Assembly (NCBI GenBank): GCA_027922465.2
Contig: BQMF02000475.1
Coordinates: 62,001 to 126,000, forward strand
Source: Turritopsis dohrnii
Lineage: Eukaryota > Cnidaria > Hydrozoa > Anthoathecata > Oceaniidae
Length of the DNA: 64,000 bases
Direction of reading: 5' to 3'
Position numbers and translations under genes: made by a program. Of this stretch, positions 34,576 to 45,751 are shown in pieces (the first letter of the stretch is position 1; the number at the start of each line of letters is the position of its first letter). Under the pieces are notes generated by a model. That model saw nothing but the letters and a program-made list of their open reading frames with translations, did not search any database and was not told where the DNA came from.

Positions 34576-34688
34576 AAAAAAAAAAAAAAAATTAAAATAA
34601 GTTTTGTATTAACGCCATCCACATACAGTACTCATACAAATTTCAGATGAAGAGCCAATTGTATTTTATTGGAAATGCTGAAATAAAT

Positions 34689-34726
<38 letters not shown>

Positions 34727-34729
34727 TTT
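34576..34729 (+). repeat. 3' UTR and (ATT)n tail of family A
   Basis: An A17 run after the stop, then about 100 bp of 3' UTR, then about 13 ATT units (34690-34725). A short microsatellite tail of this type is usual for CR1/L2-group elements. The nested copy at 37738 has the matching inverse tail. Confidence 0.8.
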
Positions 34730-34738
34730 CGTACTATA

Positions 34739-34769
<31 letters not shown>

Positions 34770-34780
34770 CGTACTATAAG
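34730..34780. repeat. Poly(T) tract flanked by an 11-bp direct repeat
   Basis: CGTACTATAAG (34730-34740), then 29 T (34741-34769), then CGTACTATAAG (34770-34780). This is the arrangement of a target-site duplication around nothing but a poly(A) tail inserted in reverse. Confidence 0.85.
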
Positions 34781-34901
34781 TTATCCTTCAAAACCTCAAA
34801 CAACGTTCTGAAATCAGAGCTCCTGCAGGGAAGTCAACGTTTTTTTGATTTTGCTCTTCAGTCAGAAATCTACACATATTATTGCATAGGAAAGTATAAA
34901 T

Positions 34902-35275
34902 TTGTTCAAAATGGGTTCTGGAAGTAGATATAATAATAAAAGATCGAGAAAAAGAAAAGGTTTTGCAGTTAAATCCACTGCAACAGCTATATATGAAGAT
35001 GGATGTTCACCTTCGAATTCTGTGCATTGTCTGCATCTGCAAGAAAACTTTCATCGGATATTCCAGCTGATACAGCTGCTGTAACTATTTCTTATGACTG
35101 TAATTTTGTTATGAACAGTGATCTCTTCATGTCACTTATATTAATGATTGGTCAATGCCCTGATTGTGCTGCTTCAGTCAATATTGAACACTTGGTTCAA
35201 GAGAGAATGGGCTTTGCACAGTTTTTCAGATTATCGTGTGTTGAATGTAAATCATCTACATTCAACACACGATAA
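34902..35275 (+). pseudogene. N-terminal remnant of a transposase-like protein
   Basis: Two overlapping frames join in sense. The first (34902-35084) is Lys/Arg-rich (NNKRSRKRKGFAVKS). The second (35003-35275) has SASARKLSSDIPAD, GQCPDCAASVNI and ERMGFAQFFRLSCVECKS. The zinc-ribbon-like CPxC...GFAxFxxLxCxxC arrangement is common in N termini of repetitive cnidarian transposase families (possibly Mutator-like), which I recognise only loosely. The rest of the protein is absent. Confidence 0.45.
35231..35275. repeat. Perfect 19-bp inverted repeat, 7-nt loop
   Basis: TTATCGTGTGTTGAATGTA (35231-35249) and its exact inverse TACATTCAACACACGATAA (35257-35275). It abuts the end of the transposase remnant and is followed by (ATA)n. 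It looks like a snap-back duplication at a breakpoint. Confidence 0.9.
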
Positions 35276-36435
35276 TAATAATAATAACAAATAATTTGTT
35301 GTATGTATAACCTTTTTTAATTACGAATTATATGTATAGTGTTGTCGTGAAACATGGAAAAAGATCTGATTGAAATACAGTTTCTAACATGATAACATCA
35401 ATCCATTAGAACAGTTTTCCAATTTCGGAATAGAACTTTATGTTGATACTTTAACAAAAGTGTTCAATCATATAAATGGGTTTTGAATACAAGCTGATAC
35501 ATACAACATTTTCTCACCTTGATGCAGTAATTTTCGTGTGTAGTTCACTTGACTGTTCGAACTGAATTATTTGAAGGTGCATGATGTCGATCTCATGAAC
35601 AATAACGCACTTGACCTATTTCATGCTGCTCTCTTCCTTCTTTAGTGCCCTCTCCTAATTACCACACATCCAAAAAATTCCCCTTAAATGGCTCTTGTGT
35701 ATGTACCAATGAAGAGGGTGTTAAATTTAAATTTGTTTATGTTTTAAACTTTAGATATTTGCTATCAGTAGCATTTTTGGTGGTGTTTCACTTGTTTTAA
35801 ATGAAGTTGGTTCTATCTTTCTCAGCTGTGTCATTTTTTCTGAGATTCTAGTGAATTTTTCAGCCTTGATACTCTAGAACTTCTCTTTTCAATTTAATCA
35901 GAAGGCCAGAAGCGCTGGGAATGTGGCTGTATATATTTTTCATTACTCAAAACTGCATGCTTACATTTACATGCTGTTGTTTTTTTGCTGCTCCAGAAAC
36001 ACCATAATTTATAAACTGCATGTAAAAGACGCTTTGAGGGTTTCAATAACTCGTGTTTGATTTCCTTTTCATGCTTATATTTCCTCAAAAGTTGTTTTTA
36101 TATAAACTTTAATCTTTTCTTGAATCAACGTTTTTAAGAAAATAACAGGAAAAAACCGAAACTATGCTTCAATAGAAGTTACCGGGCTACCATGAAAGAA
36201 GTTTTCCGTGAAATTTTCTTAGATATTGAGTGACAAAAAGCCTTCGAAAAGGCTTCTTTCTTGTAAAGGTTCTGTTAACGAGATTATTTTATATTATATG
36301 AAAGAAAGTACTGTCTCTGTTACATAACAGTGGTTATTGTGTTTCCCAATATATCAGTAATTAAAATGAGGGCTGCTGTTGAAATACTTTTTTTTACTTA
36401 CAATTAACAAAATACAAGTATTTCTCTGGGCAATT
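35276..36435. other. No gene recognised
   Basis: AT-rich sequence. Short frames such as 36088-35894 (minus) lack motifs. A small hairpin AAAAGCCTTCGAAAAGGCTT lies near 36237-36256. Confidence 0.45.
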
Positions 36436-36465
36436 AGCATCGTTCATCTGATATTCATCGCCCAA

Positions 36466-36632
36466 CATTGTGATCGCCTCCTCGACATTTCGATTGCCTC
36501 CTCGACATTTTGGTCGCCTCCTCGACATTGCGATCACCTCCTCGACGTTATGACACCACGACACTACGATCGCCTCCTCGACACTACGATCGCCTCCTCC
36601 CTCTGCGCCTCAATATTACGACCGCTTCCTCG
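36466..36632. repeat. Minisatellite, unit about 20 bp (CGCCTCCTCGACATT..GAT)
   Basis: Seven to eight imperfect units of GATCGCCTCCTCGACA plus 3-5 variable bases, with one longer variant near 36545. It is GC-rich on the C/T strand, unlike its surroundings, and lies just upstream of the family B retrotransposon. Confidence 0.8.
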
Positions 36633-37737
36633 CCATGTCGATTTTGACTACGATCTAATTTTATAGCGGTAAAAATACTATTATTACTACCATGTATAGA
36701 CAACCTGCTGGTAACTTTAAGCTCTTCAAAGATCATTTAAAGTCTCATATTTCTGACGTAAGCCGCTCAAATAAGAATATTTTCATTTCTGGTGACTTAA
36801 ACATAAATTCATTAGATTATTCAAACAAAAAGGTTAAAGACTTTGTGAATTTAATTCTTCAACATAATATAATTCCGACAATAAATAAACCAACAAGAGT
36901 TACTAAGAATACAGCAACTCTAATTGATAACATTTTTATAAATAATCATTATCAAAACGGTTTAATTTCTGGTGTAATACAGACTGATCTGACTGATCAT
37001 TTTCCAACTTTCTTGGTTATTAAGGACAATATTAAAGACACATATAACACAAGCACGACTATTTTAAAACGCTTTATCAATAAAAGATCAATATCCTATT
37101 TTTATGATCTTCTCCTTGAAATGAACTGGGAACTTGTTCAGGAAACCAATGATGTTAATTCTGCATATGATTTGTTTTTGAAGATGTTTTCTTTACAGTA
37201 TGACAAAGCGTTTCCAATTAAAGAGTTTAAACTAAAGTCTAAAAGTCTCCTCAGTCCATGGATGACACCTGGTCTCCTTAAATCATCGAAAAGAAAACAA
37301 AAACTATACGATATATTTCTAAAGAAAAGAACATACAGAAATGAAACTAAATATAAAGCTTACAAAAAACTATTTGATAAAATCAAACAACATTCTAAAA
37401 AAGAATACTACTCAAAGTTGATAAAAAATAGTACCAGCACCAAGAAAACGTGGGACGTTATCAAGGAAATTTTGGGGAAATCAAAAACTTTGAAAAGTAG
37501 CTTACCGAAATTCATTGAAACTCAAAAGAAACTTGTGTATGATAAAGAGGAAATTGCAAATGCTTTTAATAATTACTATGCAAGAGTAGGAGCTGATTTA
37601 GCTGAAAAAATCCCTGCCTGCAATAAGTCACCGATGTTCTTCCTCGAAGACTTCAATAACATCATGCAAGAGTCCAACTTGACAGAAACTGAACTACTTG
37701 ACGCTTTCGAAAGTCTTAAATCCAATAAAAGTCCAGG

Positions 37738-38243
37738 AATAATAATAATAATAATAATAACCGATTTATTTCTAGCTCCATTTTGCTACATGGTTCTTCT
37801 CCTAGAAATTTGTATGTGGTGTGTATGTTAAATGTATTAACAAACTTTTTTTTTTTTTTTTTTTTTTTAAACATATATATATATATATAAAATATCTATA
37901 AAGTACGTGCAATTGCTTTGTCCATTAGGTATGTAAACGTTTTCGTTTTAAAATTGTGCAAACTTTCTGATTCACGAATTGATTTCGGCAAACTGTTAAA
38001 AGTTTGAGCGACGGTATTACTGTAGGAATTGATGACATTGCTTCGTTGAATCATAGGGCCGATGTTTTTACGATTACTTCTGAGAGCCCTTGTATCCTTT
38101 GCAAGTTGTAGTTGCATGTTTGCAGGAACTATTTCAAAAACAGCTTTGAAGCCCGCAACAGCAGCAGAATATTCGAGACGCTCCTCAATAGGTAGCCATG
38201 AGAGTTTTATGCAGTCGTGTACTTTCGAATATCTGTTCCATAC
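37738..38243 (-). pseudogene. 5'-truncated family-A-like copy nested in family B
   Basis: The minus strand encodes an RT C terminus: LSWLPIEERLEYSAAVAGFK, then NVINSYSNTVAQTFNSLPKS and YLMDKAIARTL. This resembles LSWLPILERYEYAIAML and LLDKAVARTSFT of family A. Its (TTA)n tail appears on the plus strand as (AAT)n at 37738-37760. It splits family B exactly between SPG and DEIS. Confidence 0.85.
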
Positions 38244-39451
38244 AAATTGATGAGATCAGCGTAAATGTTGTTCAACACACCTTTGATATAATCAAAATTC
38301 CTCTGTTACATATCTTCAGACTTTCTCTCAATACAGGAAAATTCCCAAGTAGCATGAAGGTTGCAAAAGTCGTTCCAACCTTCAAAGCAGGAGAAGAGTC
38401 TAATATCTCGAGCTATAGACCAATATCCATACTTCCTTGTTTTTCAAAAATCCTGGAGCGTATCATGTACAATAGACTGTATAAATATCTTGTTAATAAC
38501 AGTATGCTGTACCAGAAGCAATTCGGGTTTCAGCAAGGGCATTCCACCGACCATGCAATATTAACCCTAGTGAATGATCTCGGTGATGCTTTTAATAATG
38601 ATCTTTACACACTAGGAGTCTTCATCGACCTTTCAAAGGCATTTGATACAGTAGATCATAAAATTCTCCTAACAAAACTGAAACATTATGGTGTACGCAA
38701 TAATAATTTCTTATGGTTTAAAGACTACCTCAGTGATCGAAAACAATGTGTTTCGTATGGAGCAAAAACAACATCTCTTAAACTTATAACATGTGGTGTA
38801 CCACAAGGATCTATTCTTGGTCCATTACTCTTTTTAATATATGTTAATGATCTCTACAGAGCATCTAATATTTTCATCCTTTTCGCTGACGACACCAACC
38901 TATTTTTTTCACACAAAAACATAAAATCACTGTTTAATATTGTCAACAAAGAGCTTAGATATATTGAAGAATGGTTCAGAAGTAATAAACTGTCTCTAAA
39001 TGTCAATAAAACTAAATATATTTTGTTTTGTAAGCCTTCGAATGTGGATGACTTGCCATTAAAATTACCGAAACTCTTAATTAACAATAATGAGATAAAA
39101 AGAGAAAAATTCGTAAAATTTCTCGGAGTTCTTCTTGATGAAAACTTGACATGGAAGAATCATATAAATGTTATTCAAGATAAGATATCTAAAAACCTTG
39201 TAATACTTCGTATAGCAAAACAATATGTCAACTTGCAATCTTTAAAACTACTTTATTTTTCATTTATACATAGTTACCTAACCTATTGCAACATAGTCTG
39301 GGCAAGTACTAACCAAACTAAGCTTAAGAAACTTTACTGTAAACAAAAACATGCTTGCAGGATTATCTTCGGTGTAAATCGATACACACCCTCCGAACCT
39401 TTATTAAAGAAACTTGGGATTCTTAGTATCTACAAATTAAACATATACCAA

Positions 39452-39795
39452 GTTTATTTATTTATTTATTTATTTGGTATTGTTTTACGTGGCTAGCCTC
39501 ACTCAGTTGCTACTGCATCTGCTTTCCAGGAGGGGCCACGGCTTAGGTTGGAGGCTCCGAAGTATTTGACACTCTCATGAGTGACACAAACCCAATCAAG
39601 GACCTGTGCTCTTCTGGATGACCTCCTGCAACACCCGATGTATCATCTACCCAATTTCCCTCACATGGCATGGGTCGACCCGGCGCTATGGTACATTCAC
39701 TCGCGCATGGTGAATCGCCGCCAAGGGGAATTGAACCCCGATCTCCCGCATGAAATGCGAGAGTGATAACCACTATACTACGGCGTATTAATCTT
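39452..39795 (-). mobile_element. tRNA-derived SINE nested in family B
   Basis: On the minus strand a tRNA-like head (39785-39716) has box A TAGTATAGTGG, box B GGTTCAATTCC and an anticodon arm CTCGC-ATTTCAT-GCGGG with TTC (Glu). A unique body of about 240 bp follows, then an (AAAT)n tail (TTTA repeats at 39452-39475 on the plus strand). The acceptor stem is imperfect and the body is fused, so this is a Pol III SINE and not a tRNA gene. Confidence 0.8.
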
Positions 39796-40463
39796 CATGT
39801 TTAAAAGTAAACTTGAGCTAACCCCAACGATGTTCCGCGACCTATTCTCCACTATTGAAAATAAATACAATACCAGACATTCAAGAAATAATTTTAAAAT
39901 CCCTCAAAAGCGTCTTAAAATAACTACCTTCTCTATCCTCCATCGTGGTCCTACCCTATGGAATAATATTTTACAAAATGCAGAAAAGGATGCCAACTCT
40001 ATTTACTGTTTCACAAGATCTGTCAAAATGAAGTTACTTAATAGGGACATTGATTTTTCTCAGTTTTTTTAGGCTGTGTCATATTATATTTCCTCCTAGT
40101 CTTCTTAATATTTCTCGCTTGATTTACATTTTCATTCTGTATTGTTTTCTTTTTTTTGTTGTTGTAGTTGTTGTTGTTGTTTTTTTTGGGTTTTTTTTGT
40201 TTGTTTTTATCTCATAACGTGTGTTTGAGTACTGGTCTGTAATATGCTTTCCTTTTGCTTGTAAATATTTCTGGTCAGATAGGTATTTTGTTTTCATGTT
40301 TTGTATATATCATTATATATTATAAGTTAGTAAGTATTATTAGTATATATTAAGTGAAATAGTTATATTTACATGGGGCTTGATGATAAGGCACTCCACC
40401 CTTCTGCTTGCTCCAGCCATTATATACGATTGTATATTAAGGTTTGTATAAATATTGGCGAAA

Positions 40464-40510
<47 letters not shown>

Positions 40511-40511
40511 A

Positions 40512-41090
40512 ATGTATTCAAAGACTATCAAGATGCCCGGCCGGATGTTTTGTTTGTCTGGCCGGATATCAGAGCAGGGTGTCTAACTTGTTCGACGTTT
40601 GAACACCGTACTTGTATGTGTTGGAACCAAAAGATCGAAGCTAATAAATGGAAATCATTTTACCGCGAAGCACTGCGCATTAGATACTTTTGGATTAGTA
40701 AAGTAAACATCATAACCAGGAAGCTGGAGATCCTTCAGCCATTTTGTAACTCTCCAGCTTTGTGCAAAAGTATTTGATTTTGAGAACCAGATATTGATGA
40801 AATCCATCAGTCAGGTGTCTCAGTTACCTCATACCCGGCCGGATGTTTGAGATACCCGGCCGGACATCCAAACACCCGGCCGGACATCAAGATGTACGTT
40901 AGCTGGTAATTTTCAGGACCAGATTTTTGCAAACGCCCGGCCGGACGTTTTGAGTGATGATGTCCGGCCGGATGTTTCAAGACTAGTTTCAAAACGCCCG
41001 GCCGGACATCTCAAACTCCCGGCCGGGCGTTTAAACACCCGGCCGGACGTCTGAGATATCCGGCCGGACATCTTGTTTCCAAACTCACGA
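40512..41090. repeat. Array of CCGGCCGG palindromes upstream of an RT element
   Basis: Ten CCGGCCGG sites and one TGGCCGG lie between 40537 and 41075, most inside a larger near-palindrome of form GATGTCCGGCCGGACATC with spacers of 10-35 bp. Spacing is irregular, with a gap at 40570-40830. The array ends about 25 bp before the ATG at 41095, so it is probably the 5' UTR or promoter of that element. Confidence 0.85.
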
Positions 41091-41094
41091 TAGG

Positions 41095-43482
41095 ATGTCC
41101 AAATCTGCCAAGGTATTACTCGCTGAATGTCTTGTTATAGAAAGTCGCTTAAGCAAAGGTTTGTCGCCAGACAGGAAAAGGAATTTGGGTGATGAATTTC
41201 AAAAAATGATGATCAAAGGGAACATAAATGGTGCTTTAAGATTGCTAACGTCAGATCAATGCAATGGTATCTTACCACTGACTGATGACAAAATGAATGA
41301 ACTCCATCTAAAACATCCTGACGCAAGTCCAATACAAAAAGACCTTCTTCTCCAGGGTCCAATCGCTAATGCAAATGACATAATCTACGAAAGTATAGAC
41401 GAAACTAGCAATCTTCAAGCTTGTCTCAAAAGTAAAGGTGCTGCAGGAGTTTCTGGATGGGATGCAGATGAATGGCGCAGAGTCATGGGCAGCAGCATTT
41501 TTGGGACGGCTGCAAATGATTTTAGAAAATCACTAGCGAGATTCACAAGAATTCTGTGTACAAAGCGTGTGTCCGATCCAGAAAGCTTGGAAGCTCTGTT
41601 AGCGTGTCGATTAATCCCTTTAGACAAAAACCCAGGGTTGAGACCCATTGGGATTGGAGAGGTATTGCGACGCATAATTGGAAAAACAGTCATCATGTGC
41701 GTAAGAAAAGACATAATCAATGCTAATGGAAATTTGCAGCTATGTGCAGGAATAAAATCTGGTTGTGAGATTGCAGTTCACGCATCAGTTAATATGTTTG
41801 CTGTTGAAGAGAATCACGGGTTATTACAGATCGATGCGTCGAATGCATTTAACTCAATAAACAGAGCAGTGACGTTACATAACATGGATATACTTTGTCC
41901 GGAATTTTCAACATACATTTTCAACTGTTATCAAACACCCGCCCGCCTTTTCATATCCGGAGGGAAAGAAATTCGATCAAATGAGGGTACTACTCAGGGT
42001 GATCCTGTTGCTATGATCCTGTTGCTATGGATATGTACGCCATTGGTATTCTACCGTTACTTCAATTGCGTGAAAATTCTAGTAGTAACGAGATTCCAAA
42101 TTGCGTTGCCTATGCTGTTGAGTTTACTGGCCTAGGAAAACTAACAGAGCTTCGATCATGGTGGGAAAGTGTAGTAACACATGGTCCTAAATATCGGCTA
42201 TCATCCAAAAGCTAGTAAGAGTTGGTTAATTGTGAAAGAACATTACTGGTGTTCAAATTACCACAGGCGGTAACCGCCATTTGGGAGCTATTGTTCGTAG
42301 TAACGAATGCAAAAAGAATTATGTCTCAAAACTTGTGCGACAATGGGTGGGAGAAATCGAAACCTTATCACAAGTAGCCGAAGCATATCCCCACGCCACC
42401 TACACAGCTTTTGTTTTTGGTTATCAACATAAATTCATGTACCTATTTAGAACTATATCTCCGCTGATTTGCAGCCCCTAGAGGATGCTATTAGAGGCAG
42501 TTTCCTGAAAGCAGTTCTTAACGGTTACGTGTGCAATGATGAAGAAAGAAAATTATTCTCGCTACCCGTGAAATATGGTGGGTTAGCTATATATAATCCA
42601 TGTGAACGTTGCGAAATTGAATACCATAATTCGAGATCAGTGACAAGTTTAATGGTGGAAAAAGTAAAAAATCAAGTTGAAATATACGACGAAGCAGTGG
42701 AAACTGACCAAAAGAAGCAACGCAATACCTTAAAAACAGAGAAATCGAAAAGGAATGAAGGCTTGCTGCGAGAAATAAAATCAAAGATAACTGACAAAGT
42801 TAGCATTAGAACCCTTGAAGCCAGCTTGGAAATCGGGGCATCAAACTGGCTTACAACATTGCCCATCAAAAAATATGGTTTCTTGTTAGACAAACAGTCA
42901 TTTTGGGACAGTATTTATATTCGCTATAACATACACTTAAAGCGTCTTCCTTCAACTTGTGTTTGCGGTGCTCCTTTTAAACTGGAACACGCTCTTTCGT
43001 GTCATAAAGGTGGTTTTATGTCGATTCGACACAATGAGGTTAGAGATTTCACAGCAGAGTTACTGTCGGAATGCTGTAAAGATGTTTCAATAGAACCAGT
43101 ATTACAAGAACTAACTGGCGAAGATTTACCACCATCAACTATCCAAACAAATGATGCTCGTGTCGATGTTGCTGCACGTGGATTCTGGGTTAAGGGGCAA
43201 GTAGCGTACTTTGATGTTAAGGTTTTCAACCCTACAGCTAAAAGCTACTTGACCCAGTCTCTTACTGCATCACACAAAAGTAATGAACTATCAAAGAAAA
43301 GAAGCTACAACCAAAGAGTAAACCGTGTTGACCAAGGAAGCTTCACACCACTAGTCTTCACTTGCTTTGGCGGTATGTCGCGAGAATGCCAGGTCATAAA
43401 TAGCCTCTATGCTAGACTTAGTGGTATCAGCCTACAACTGGGGACAAAAATTTGTGGACTTACGGACGCACATGAATGCTGA
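41095..43482 (+). pseudogene. Retroelement: RT followed by a zinc-finger PD-(D/E)XK-like endonuclease
   Basis: RT segment: SKGAAGVSGWDADEWR, CRLIPLDKNPGLRPIGIGEV, LLQIDASNAFNSINR (first catalytic Asp), EGTTQGDPVAM. Past the RT, a coiled Lys/Glu-rich stretch (about 42690-42790) leads to CVCGAPFKLEHALSCHKGGF, RHNEVRDFTAELL and then ARVDVAARGFWVKGQVAYFD with VKVFNP. The last block has the D...(Q)xxxFDxKV form of a restriction-like endonuclease. It is broken by a 14-bp tandem duplication (GATCCTGTTGCTAT twice, 42000-42027), a further shift near 42215-42280 and another near 42470. The expected YADD box reads AYAVEFTGLG, so it cannot be active. The clade is not assigned. Confidence 0.82.
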
Positions 43483-43590
43483 TGAAAGATCAGCTGCTAC
43501 CGCGCTGACCAATAAAAAAGTTTTATGGTGTAAACCAAACTTTATTAATAAATACATCACAAATTGAAACAAAAGAAATATACTTGTGTG

Positions 43591-43757
43591 AAGGCCGATT
43601 TTCAGTTCATTCACTGCGGTCGCGCGACTGAGCGAACAGCTTTTTCATTCGCTCAGTAGTTAAAATGATTTGAACAGGCGAATGAGAATGCGTCAGCCAA
43701 TCAAAAGTCAGATCGCTCATTCGCGCGACCACAGCGAATGAACTGAAAACCGGCCTT
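43591..43757. mobile_element. 167-bp MITE with long TIRs
   Basis: AAGGCCGATTTTCAGTTCAT at 43591 is inverted at 43738-43757. The arms extend about 38 bp with few mismatches, through GGTCGCGCGA. The inside repeats GAACAG and GCGAATGA motifs. No coding capacity. Confidence 0.85.
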
Positions 43758-44029
43758 GAGTTGTAACCATGAATTTTTTGTAAAAAATAAGAAAAATGTG
43801 AGCCAATGGAGAAAAAAAACGTCTTCTTCAAAAAAATTTTAAAAAACGAAAATCTATCCAAGATACTCAAACGAAATAAACAAATAAAATAAAATAACAA
43901 ACAAATAGTTTAGTAGACGGTTTGAAGTAAAGTTGAAAATTAAAACTGCTTCTACTAAACTAAAGCTTCTTACTTACTGCAGTTGATCTTCTTCGAAGCA
44001 TATTAGCAACATCAAAAGTGTAACTAAGG

Positions 44030-44303
44030 GGGTGTTTATATGGAGGTGAGCTGGCCCGGTTAGCCGGGCTGGCTCACTTAGCCGAGACAATTTCATCTCG
44101 CCTTTATATGGAAGCGGGCTGGCTCACCTTTGTATTTTTTGTTTATCAAATAGTATGTGCATGCTATAAAATTAGCCCGCTCAGCCGGGCTAGCCCGGTT
44201 GTGGATGTTTATAATGGAAAATTTTCATCCCACTGAAGCGAGATCTCGGCAAATTGAACCGAGATCTCGCTTAGGCGGGCTGGCTCGGTTTTCATATAAA
44301 CAC
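44030..44303. mobile_element. MITE with GTGTTTATATGRA termini
   Basis: GGTGTTTATATGGAGGTGAG at the left is mirrored by TTTTCATATAAACAC at the right. The inside has repeated GAGCTGGC/AGCCCGGCT and GAGATCTCGG blocks. A relative occurs at 31022-31145. Confidence 0.75.
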
Positions 44304-44914
44304 ATTCGAATAAATTTTACTTAATTTAAATTTCACAGTGATACTTCGAATCAAAAAAGTAACTGAAATCCTTTTTTTGTTTTTCCTTTAGGGAAAGATC
44401 CTTTTTTTGTGAGTAGTGGTAAATATACTTTTTGCTCAAGAAGTATACGGAAACATATCATGGTCATGTAAATAAGAAAAAAAAGAAATAGAAATAAAAG
44501 AACTTCAAGTTAGTAAGTTCAGCCATCAAAACGCCGAACATAGATAGAACGCCGCCAAAACCAATATCTTTCGCTTAGCGAAATCTAAAAATGGGAACCA
44601 TCAGTGTTCTGTTTATCGCAGCCACATTTGATTTACATTGAAGTTTTCCAAAGAGAAAAGAAGTAGTGGAAAATAAAAAAAAGAAAATTTCGGTCGAAAA
44701 AATACCTTTTGGGATCGAAATTTTCTTGAGTGGAAACGTAGCTCTATACTTGACAACGTTAAAATCCTTATTGTATTTTTAATTTTTTATTTAATTTTCT
44801 GCTCAAACAAAGCAGTAAAGTGCAAATTTTTTGGGTGTGTGCGCTGCTGAACTCAACCCGGGCTGAAAATCCCATCCCAGTCAGATAGATCTTTTTTCGA
44901 TTACAAGCCTTTCA

Positions 44915-45735
44915 ATTAAATGATGGAATTGAACTAAAACTTGTTATCTTCGTTGATGACACTAACCTATATTTTTCGCACAACATTGGATTATTCCTTG
45001 CTATTGCTAACAAACAGCTAAAGTCTATGTCAACCGATTTGGCAGTTCGAACATTTTTTATGATTACTAAGTCAAAATAAATGATTTTAAGATATTTTTT
45101 TTTGCACCGTCAAGAGCACAAAAAGCACAATATTATAAACGTCTTTTTGGGAAAAAATATTAAAATTTTAGCGTTAAAATTTGCGTTAGAAAAAAAGCAA
45201 CTTTTTTTCTAGTATAACAAAAGCATTGAAACTTAGACAGGAGCGAGATCAATCTTTCACAAAGAAGTGTGCAAAATTTTATAACAAAATCTCTATTCTA
45301 ACGGAAGTTCTCAGCCCAAATATGGGACCCGGTAGAGCCCCAACAATATCTGATATTTTGCCAAATCGGTTGACATAGACTTTAGTTGGTTAGAACTAAG
45401 AAACTTTCTCTAAATATATTATATATTATATAAAACTAAATATATTATATATTATATAAAACTAAATATATTATATATTATATAAAACTAATTATATTAT
45501 ATATTATATAAAACTAAATATATTATATATTATAAAACTAAATTTTTGTAGGCCATTAAGTGACGATGACTTGCTATTGAAATTACTGACACTCTCAACG
45601 ATAATGAGATAATGAGGGAAAATTTCATTAAATTCCTTGGAATTCTTCTTGATGAAACCTTGGCGCATGGAAGAATCATATAAATGTTGTCCAAAATCTA
45701 GAAACCTTGGAATACTTCGTATAGCAAAACCATAA
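44915..45735 (+). pseudogene. Degenerate RT fragment of CR1-like family B
   Basis: ATCTTCGTTGATGACACTAA (RT catalytic box region) and, later, TTCTTCTTGATGAAACCTTG with AAGAATCATATAAATGTTGT match 38880-39215 of family B in order. The middle is replaced by unrelated sequence and a tandem array (45411-45540). No open frame remains. Confidence 0.75.
45411..45540. repeat. 26-bp tandem array inside the RT fragment
   Basis: About five units of AAACTAAATATATTATATAT plus TATATA. The start matches AAAACTAAATATATT, the NKTKYI codons of family B at 39009-39023, so the array appears to have grown from RT coding sequence. Confidence 0.8.
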
Positions 45736-45751
45736 ACCAACTTACTTTAAT

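Larger units (their letters stand above)
36692..40511 (+). pseudogene. CR1-like non-LTR retrotransposon, family B (EN-RT), twice interrupted
   Basis: A 5'-truncated ORF2-type protein. Endonuclease: GDLNINSLDY, TLIDNIFINN, TDLTDHFPTF (36692-37100). The linker runs to KSNKSPG at 37737. The RT resumes at DEISVNVV (about 38245) with SYRPISILPCFSKILERIMY, FIDLSKAFDTVDHKILL, GVPQGSILGPLLF, catalytic FADDTNLFF and KFLGVLLDENLTW. The C terminus is cut at about 39452 and resumes at 39797 (KSKLELTPTMFRDLFSTIEN) to the stop at 40072. The 3' UTR ends in (AAAT)n at 40459-40511. With both insertions removed, the frame appears nearly intact, so it inserted fairly recently. Confidence 0.9.

Noticed and set aside
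39716..39785. Stand-alone tRNA-Glu gene
   Set aside because: Acceptor stem mismatched and fused to a SINE body and tail.
40340..40531. 63-codon frame rich in FIYLFIYL
   Set aside because: Comes from the (AAAT)n tail of the family B retrotransposon read in reverse.
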